Shown here: positions 24,640-28,297 of the stretch, piece after piece
Layout of the letters: every line of letters starts with the position of its first letter
Numbering within the stretch: position 1 is the first letter of the stretch
Source: an uncultured Eggerthellaceae bacterium
GTDB taxonomy: Bacteria > Actinomycetota > Coriobacteriia > Coriobacteriales > Eggerthellaceae
NCBI GenBank assembly: GCA_910588905.1
Contig: CAJURZ010000024.1
Span: 1-28,297 of the forward strand
Direction: 5' to 3'
Length of the DNA stretch: 28,297 nucleotides
The notes under the pieces: model-generated
Databases searched by the model: none
What the model saw: the letters and a program-made list of their open reading frames with translations, nothing else
What the model was told of the DNA's origin: nothing
Made by a program: the position numbers and the translations under genes

Positions 24640-24690
24640 TTCAAATGGCGGGATGTACGAGACTTGAACTCGCGACCTCCGACGTGACAG
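24640..24690 (-). repeat. 51-bp direct repeat, left copy (3' part of tRNA-Asp, att site)
   Basis: All 51 bases match 28237-28287 exactly, at a distance of 3,597 bases. The block covers the 3' 45 nucleotides of a tRNA-Asp, from the anticodon loop to CCA, plus six bases beyond. The sequence on the 5' side diverges at once (24691 onwards), so this copy is a tRNA fragment, not a gene. It is the typical product of site-specific integration into a tRNA 3' end. Confidence 0.93.
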
Positions 24691-24895
24691 ATCGCAACTC
24701 GACCTTACGGGAAGCATATGAATCACTCATAAAATAGTATTCTGAACAGGTAAAACGTACCTTAGAGATATGCTTTCGAGCGAGTTTAGCTCTTAAATCA
24801 AACCGTGTTTTGACGATTTGGACGTTTTGGACTGGTTACACTGACCCAAAAACAGACCCATTTTGCGATCATCATTCGTTTCTGTTCAATTTATC
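24691..24895. other. AT-rich gene-free stretch inside the element
   Basis: Between the left repeat and the repeat-protein stop I see no coding frame of useful length, no tRNA and no clear integrase remnant. With the terminator and repeat to its left (24592-24690) it makes a gap of about 300 bases. It may hold arm-type recombinase sites, but none can be recognised by eye. Confidence 0.5.
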
Positions 24896-25819
24896 TCATT
24901 GCTCTTCCATTAAACTCTCTACCAAATTCTTTAGATTCTGTGGAGCGTATTTCATGTCGCCTGCTCCCATTGCTTCCGCATAAAGCTTCATAGCATCATA
25001 TGGTTCGTCTTTGTAAATGAGATTTGCTAAACCATTTGCAGCGAACTTCACATTTCCTGACTTCAAAGAGATTTCGTATAGCTCTTTTGCTCGTTTTGGA
25101 TCGCTGTCATGAAGCATCCCCGCAAGGTTGCTAGGGGCATAATAATCATCACCCGCCTCTATTGCTTGCTCATATAGTTCTATCGCTTTCTCAGGATTCT
25201 CCTTCTCTACGAAAATGGCTAGCCCGTTGGTGGCATAAAACTTATCTCCTGCAGCATACGCTTTTTTGTACAGTCTCCTTGCTCTTTCTGGGTCCTCGTC
25301 GAAAACAAGCAATGCTAGATTGCATAGAGCATCTACATTATCGGCGGCTATAGCACGCTCATAAAGACTAATCGCATACTGATGATCCGTATCTTCTATT
25401 AGGTTGGCTAACCTATTCGTAGAATCATGTTCATCGCCATTCTTTATTGCAGCCTTGTAAAGCTCTATAGCTCTGTCTGGGTCGTTTTCCTCAACAAGAG
25501 AAGCCAGCTCTTTGATTGCTGCATTATTTCCAGCTTTAGCAGATCTCTCATACAATGCTTTCGCGTATTTTTGATTTCTATCCTTGACTAAATTCGCTAG
25601 AAGGAATGTCGAGTGAAACTCATCTCCTGCAAATATAGATCTTTCGTAAAGCCTCTTTGCCCTTTTGGGATATTGATCGGAATAATATAAGGCCAACAAT
25701 CGTGCTGCGTCCTTATCATTACCGCTACGTATTTCTTTCAATAAACTACGTTCACTGAACACTACAGCATGTTCGCTGGTCCATTCCATTGAACTATATC
25801 TCGATACCTCATCTCGCAT
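24896..25819 (-). CDS. Protein of eight ~32-residue TPR/Sel1-like helical repeats
   Basis: A 307-residue protein from ATG 25819 (GGAG upstream; a TTG at 25825 is also possible). After about 45 residues there are eight units of 31-32 residues with the pattern A-x-x-LY-x-x-A-x-x-x-G-D ... LA-x-L, e.g. AIELYEQAIEAGD and ARRLYKKAYAAGD. The regular 32 spacing is shorter than usual TPR (34) and Sel1 (36-44). No enzyme domain, signal or membrane segment is present, so it is likely a cytoplasmic protein-binding scaffold. It diverges from the WYL regulator across a shared regulatory region containing a palindrome. A role as partner or sensor of the nuclease module is inference. Confidence 0.83.
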   Translation of the reverse strand: MRDEVSRYSSMEWTSEHAVVFSERSLLKEIRSGNDKDAARLLALYYSDQYPKRAKRLYERSIFAGDEFHSTFLLANLVKDRNQKYAKALYERSAKAGNNAAIKELASLVEENDPDRAIELYKAAIKNGDEHDSTNRLANLIEDTDHQYAISLYERAIAADNVDALCNLALLVFDEDPERARRLYKKAYAAGDKFYATNGLAIFVEKENPEKAIELYEQAIEAGDDYYAPSNLAGMLHDSDPKRAKELYEISLKSGNVKFAANGLANLIYKDEPYDAMKLYAEAMGAGDMKYAPQNLKNLVESLMEEQ

Positions 25820-26000
25820 AGTCAAGCACTCCTTGAACGCATGGATCTTCTGCTCATTTGAAAAACCCTCCGATCTACTTTCTTAGCGTTCTCAATATTA
25901 TGTTTAATGAACTAACCAGCCTTTCTAGGGTGCTTTTCTTTCCGAGTGTTGTCTTGATTCTTATCTTGCACATAATCTACTCGCTCTCTTTCGGCTCCTT

Positions 26001-26022
26001 TTAAAGATGATATGATCTTTAA
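26001..26022. promoter_or_regulatory. 22-bp near-perfect palindrome, candidate WYL operator
   Basis: TTAAAGAT (26001-26008) and ATCTTTAA (26015-26022) are perfect 8-bp arms around GATATG; 20 of 22 positions are symmetric. It lies about 60 bases before the WYL regulator start. A TATGAT (26011-26016) inside it could be a -10 element, and a TTGTCT/CATAAT pair (25949-25954, 25971-25976) is a second promoter candidate. This fits autoregulation of the WYL-nuclease operon. The rest of 25820-26083 shows no gene. Confidence 0.55.
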
Positions 26023-26083
26023 TGTCCAAGAATTCCATCATTAAAATGCTAGGCTATTGTCAGACGATCATCAGGAAGGAACT

Positions 26084-27154
26084 ATGGAGGCTACCAGCAA
26101 TAAGAAAGCAGCGCTGCTATACATGCTCGAGATACTGAAGTCATCATCACAACGGAACTCTGGATTGAATCAATGCGAAATAGCGCAAATTCTTAAAGAT
26201 GAATATGGGATCACTCTGAATCGCGAAACCATAGGAAAGAACTTGGATATATTGTTGGAAATGTATCCTGACAATATTAAATTTCGTCTGAACAATGCCC
26301 ACAAGCGTTGCGGTTGGCAGTGGATCGACGCCCCAAGCGAGGACTTTGATGAAAGCGAGGTCAGATTCATCCTTGGCATAATCGAATGTTATGGAAAATT
26401 GGATGCTAGACATAAGCAAAGTCTGATCGATCGTGTTGCGGAACTGAGTCCTAATGTGAGGTCAAACCACGTTAACCTGAACAGAGACGATAGAAAAAGA
26501 AAGAGTCAGACACTTAGGCTTTTCTATAACTTAGGCATTCTCGGTGAAGCTATTTCAAAAGGTTATAAAGTTACTTTTGCGAGAGGCATGTACACTCAAA
26601 GCGGAACTGTAGTGCGTGGTGATAAAAACCAATCGCGACAGCATACAGTTTCACCAAGGGCTGTTACGTTCAAGAATAACTCCTACACGCTGATATCAAC
26701 CTATAATGGTGAACATGGTCAACGGATTATGCATAGTTGCATAGATACGATGCTGGACCTCGATTATGCTTTTGATGACAGTGGCGCTCTCGAGCAGGTA
26801 GACAGGCTAGAAAAGTTATCCGAGTTGAAAAAGAGCGACTTGCAGAAATACATCGATCAACATGTTTATATGATCAGCGGCAAACCAGTTCCTATTAAAG
26901 TTCGAGTTGTCGATACACCATATAATATTCGTCAGATTTATGACCAGTTTGGACTCGCTGTTATAGGTGATGGCAAATGCGAGGTTGAAGGTTTCGTAGA
27001 TTTCACCATCAAAGAGCCAGAAGAGTCAATGATCTTTTGGGCAATGCAGTTTTCTGGAATCGCAGAAATACTAGAACCAGAGCACCTTCGGATAAGGATA
27101 CTTTCAGCAATCAATGAAGCAGCTGACAAGTATTCGCACGAAAACAATATATAG
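26084..27154 (+). CDS. HTH-WYL transcriptional regulator
   Basis: A 356-residue regulator from ATG 26084, placed six bases after AGGAAGGA; an in-frame TTG at 26057 is less likely. Residues about 1-85 form a winged helix-turn-helix (LNQCEIAQILKDEYG, LNRETIGKNLDILLE). The middle is a WYL domain: AVTFKNNSYTLISTYN corresponds to the beta strands with the variant WYL position (SYTL), followed by a WCX-like C-terminal domain. Such proteins (BrxR, CapW) repress defence genes and sense phage-induced signals. It is 47 bases upstream of the nuclease gene and likely its repressor, binding the palindrome in front of itself (inference). Confidence 0.85.
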   Translation: MEATSNKKAALLYMLEILKSSSQRNSGLNQCEIAQILKDEYGITLNRETIGKNLDILLEMYPDNIKFRLNNAHKRCGWQWIDAPSEDFDESEVRFILGIIECYGKLDARHKQSLIDRVAELSPNVRSNHVNLNRDDRKRKSQTLRLFYNLGILGEAISKGYKVTFARGMYTQSGTVVRGDKNQSRQHTVSPRAVTFKNNSYTLISTYNGEHGQRIMHSCIDTMLDLDYAFDDSGALEQVDRLEKLSELKKSDLQKYIDQHVYMISGKPVPIKVRVVDTPYNIRQIYDQFGLAVIGDGKCEVEGFVDFTIKEPEESMIFWAMQFSGIAEILEPEHLRIRILSAINEAADKYSHENNI

Positions 27155-27201
27155 AAGCTAGTTTTCATCAGAACCAAATTTAAAAGGAAAGGAGATGACA
27201 G

Positions 27202-28110
27202 ATGGACAAGTTAACCTACCTTGTAAAGACACTCTCGCGAACTAACCGAAAAGACTATGAGAATTTTGTCATCAATGCTGTCTGGAATGGTCTTGGAAGA
27301 AGCGATATTCAGCCTGTAACCCAACAATACGTACGCAATCACAAGAATGGTAGGCGATTCATTGACCTCTATTTTCCTCAACTTAATATTGGCATTGAGT
27401 GTTATGAAAAGTATCACTTAGACCAGCCTGAAATTGATGACGAGAGAACGGCAGAGCTTATTGACGTTCTCTCGGCGATCAACGACGGTGAATACACGCC
27501 ATATGAGGTGCATGTTTACGATGAAAACGGCGAATATTCTTACGAAACCGCAATGCACGAAATTGAAACTGCTGTGTCAGCACTGAAGCAAAAAGTGCAT
27601 TATTTGGAAGAAAAGGGGGAACTAAAACCTTGGAATCCAGAATTAACAGCTGAAGAGCTTTTACAGGATCGAGATGTCATCAGTGTATTAGATAACATCG
27701 TTTTCAAGACCATCACTGAAGCGAGCAATCTTTTGTTTGGAACAGACTACGACTATCAACAGCACGCTTTTTTCATCCCTAGAGGGAAGTTCCAAGAAAC
27801 TCATTCTGATCAATTCAAAGTATGGTTTCCAAAGATATCTGTCGATGGATCCAATACGAGAGGATGGAAGAACTTGCTGGAGCCAGACGGAACCAAGCTA
27901 TATGAACGAAATGTCAATGGTGTGAAGTTTCCAAAACATGAAGCATACAAGCGAATCATCATTCCTCAGGTATATGATCCGGTCATGCGTACACGCGGAT
28001 ATCGTTTCATTGGGGTATTTGAAACTGATGGCGCAGTTGAAATAAGGGAAGACGGCGAAAAATATAGGGCATGGAATAGAAAAGAGGATTCATTCCAGAT
28101 TATTCGATAG
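27202..28110 (+). CDS. PvuRts1I/AbaSI-like modification-dependent restriction endonuclease
   Basis: A 302-residue protein, the usual length of the PvuRts1I/AbaSI family. The N-terminal part (about 1-130) has the family pattern TQQYV, then D55LYFPQLNIGIE66 with ten residues between D55 and E66, a Vsr-like PD-(D/E)XK core, then C67, Y68, E69, K70, Y71 and H72. The C-terminal part (about 165-302) resembles the SRA-like base-flipping domain: FKVWFPK, and RIIIPQVYDP...GYRFIGVFE. Family members cleave DNA with 5-hydroxymethyl- or glucosylated cytosine, as in T-even phages. Oddity: by comparison with the IEVDE motif I recall for AbaSI, the second acid is Tyr68 here, so activity is uncertain. ATG 27202 follows AAAGGAG. 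The upstream WYL gene is probably cotranscribed. Confidence 0.83.
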   Translation: MDKLTYLVKTLSRTNRKDYENFVINAVWNGLGRSDIQPVTQQYVRNHKNGRRFIDLYFPQLNIGIECYEKYHLDQPEIDDERTAELIDVLSAINDGEYTPYEVHVYDENGEYSYETAMHEIETAVSALKQKVHYLEEKGELKPWNPELTAEELLQDRDVISVLDNIVFKTITEASNLLFGTDYDYQQHAFFIPRGKFQETHSDQFKVWFPKISVDGSNTRGWKNLLEPDGTKLYERNVNGVKFPKHEAYKRIIIPQVYDPVMRTRGYRFIGVFETDGAVEIREDGEKYRAWNRKEDSFQIIR

Positions 28111-28195
28111 GTATTTATTTTGACGAATACAACGAATACATTGGTCTAGACTAGCCCCATTTTTGGCCCCAAATTACGTTTTCGCGCAAGAAATG

Positions 28196-28231
28196 AAAAA
28201 GGTCAGAAGCCTTGAAAATGACTCCTGACCT
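28196..28231 (-). terminator. tRNA-Asp terminator (element-supplied copy)
   Basis: AGGTCAG (28200-28206) and CTGACCT (28225-28231) pair; four further pairs inside (GGCT-type arms against AGTC, with a single-base mismatch) lengthen the stem. On the - strand it is followed by TTTTTC. It lies directly 3' of the intact tRNA-Asp and differs from the left-hand terminator, showing the element brought its own. Confidence 0.75.
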
Positions 28232-28236
28232 CAGCA

Positions 28237-28287
28237 TTCAAATGGCGGGATGTACGAGACTTGAACTCGCGACCTCCGACGTGACAG
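28237..28287 (-). repeat. 51-bp direct repeat, right copy (within tRNA-Asp)
   Basis: Exact match to 24640-24690. It is the copy that belongs to the intact tRNA gene. The identity ends two bases past the anticodon, in the anticodon loop, a common crossover place for tyrosine recombinases. Confidence 0.93.
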
Positions 28288-28297
28288 GCCGGCGCTC
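28243..28297 (-). tRNA. tRNA-Asp (anticodon GTC), 3' part, cut by the window end
   Basis: Read on the - strand: anticodon stem CCGGC/GTCGG with loop CTGTCAC (anticodon GTC, complement of 28283-28285), variable loop AGGTC, T arm GCGAG-TTCAAGT-CTCGT, acceptor 3' strand ACATCCC, G discriminator and encoded CCA (28243-28245). The 5' half lies beyond the window. The anticodon loop and T arm match bacterial tRNA-Asp. Confidence 0.93.

Larger units (their letters stand above)
24640..28287. mobile_element. tRNA-Asp integrated accessory element (about 3.6 kb, no integrase)
   Basis: Bounded by the 51-bp tRNA-Asp repeats. Inside, base composition is clearly more AT-rich than the flanking genes, a sign of recent transfer. 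Contents: a repeat protein (- strand), a WYL regulator and a PvuRts1I-like nuclease (both + strand). No integrase, excisionase, transposase or relaxase is seen, so it is either a decayed island or one mobilised by another element's recombinase. It supplies its own terminator (28196-28231) next to the intact tRNA gene. Confidence 0.78.

Noticed and set aside
24640..24690. A second, functional tRNA gene at the left repeat
   Set aside because: Only the 3' 45 nucleotides match; beyond 24690 no anticodon stem or D arm can be formed.
24640..28287. CRISPR array or insertion sequence
   Set aside because: Only two copies of the repeat, 3.6 kb apart and lying in a tRNA; no transposase and no terminal inverted repeats seen.

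Overview
The window looks like a chromosome segment of an anaerobic, high-GC actinobacterium of the class Coriobacteriia, most likely an Eggerthellaceae-type gut or rumen organism. This is inferred from three things: two cytoplasmic molybdopterin oxidoreductases each paired with a small ferredoxin-like subunit, a corrinoid methyl-transfer pair, and a giant fused acyl-CoA-dehydratase activase. No 16S or marker gene is present, so the family is an inference.

Region 1 (1-6735, + strand) is a run of co-directional genes: the tail of an unknown gene, a URO-D-fold methyltransferase, its corrinoid protein, a molybdopterin oxidoreductase with its [4Fe-4S] subunit, an SlyD-like FKBP isomerase, a Cys-rich small protein that overlaps a DnaA-like AAA+ ATPase, and a small acidic helical protein, closed by a hairpin terminator. 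A reasonable reading is demethylation of a methylated (perhaps aryl methyl ether) substrate linked to a molybdenum-dependent redox step, with folding or maturation helpers. The substrate cannot be read from the sequence.

Region 2 (6737-16528) holds housekeeping-like or orphan genes: the 1.3-kDa-residue-scale double-ASKHA activase (- strand), the divergent Lhr-type helicase (+), and a membrane-anchored protein of probable beta-propeller fold (-). The divergent starts of the activase and lhr overlap, and the activase has no ordinary start codon next to its conserved N-terminus.

Region 3 (16684-21385) is a second molybdopterin oxidoreductase plus FeS subunit, bracketed by a divergent double-MarR regulator and a convergent TetR regulator. 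Inverted repeats sit in the regulator promoter regions.

Region 4 (21495-28297) is a defence-type accessory region. It has two consecutive DUF262-only proteins without the usual C-terminal HNH half, then an MntA/HepT-type nucleotidyltransferase/HEPN pair. Last comes a distinctly AT-rich segment of about 3.6 kb bounded by a perfect 51-bp direct repeat, which is the 3' part of a tRNA-Asp gene. That segment holds no integrase. It carries a protein of about eight 32-residue helical repeats, a WYL regulator with a 22-bp near-perfect palindrome in front of it, and a PvuRts1I/AbaSI-like nuclease, a family that cuts hydroxymethylcytosine DNA. The segment is the best candidate for a compact, little-described mobile anti-phage cassette.
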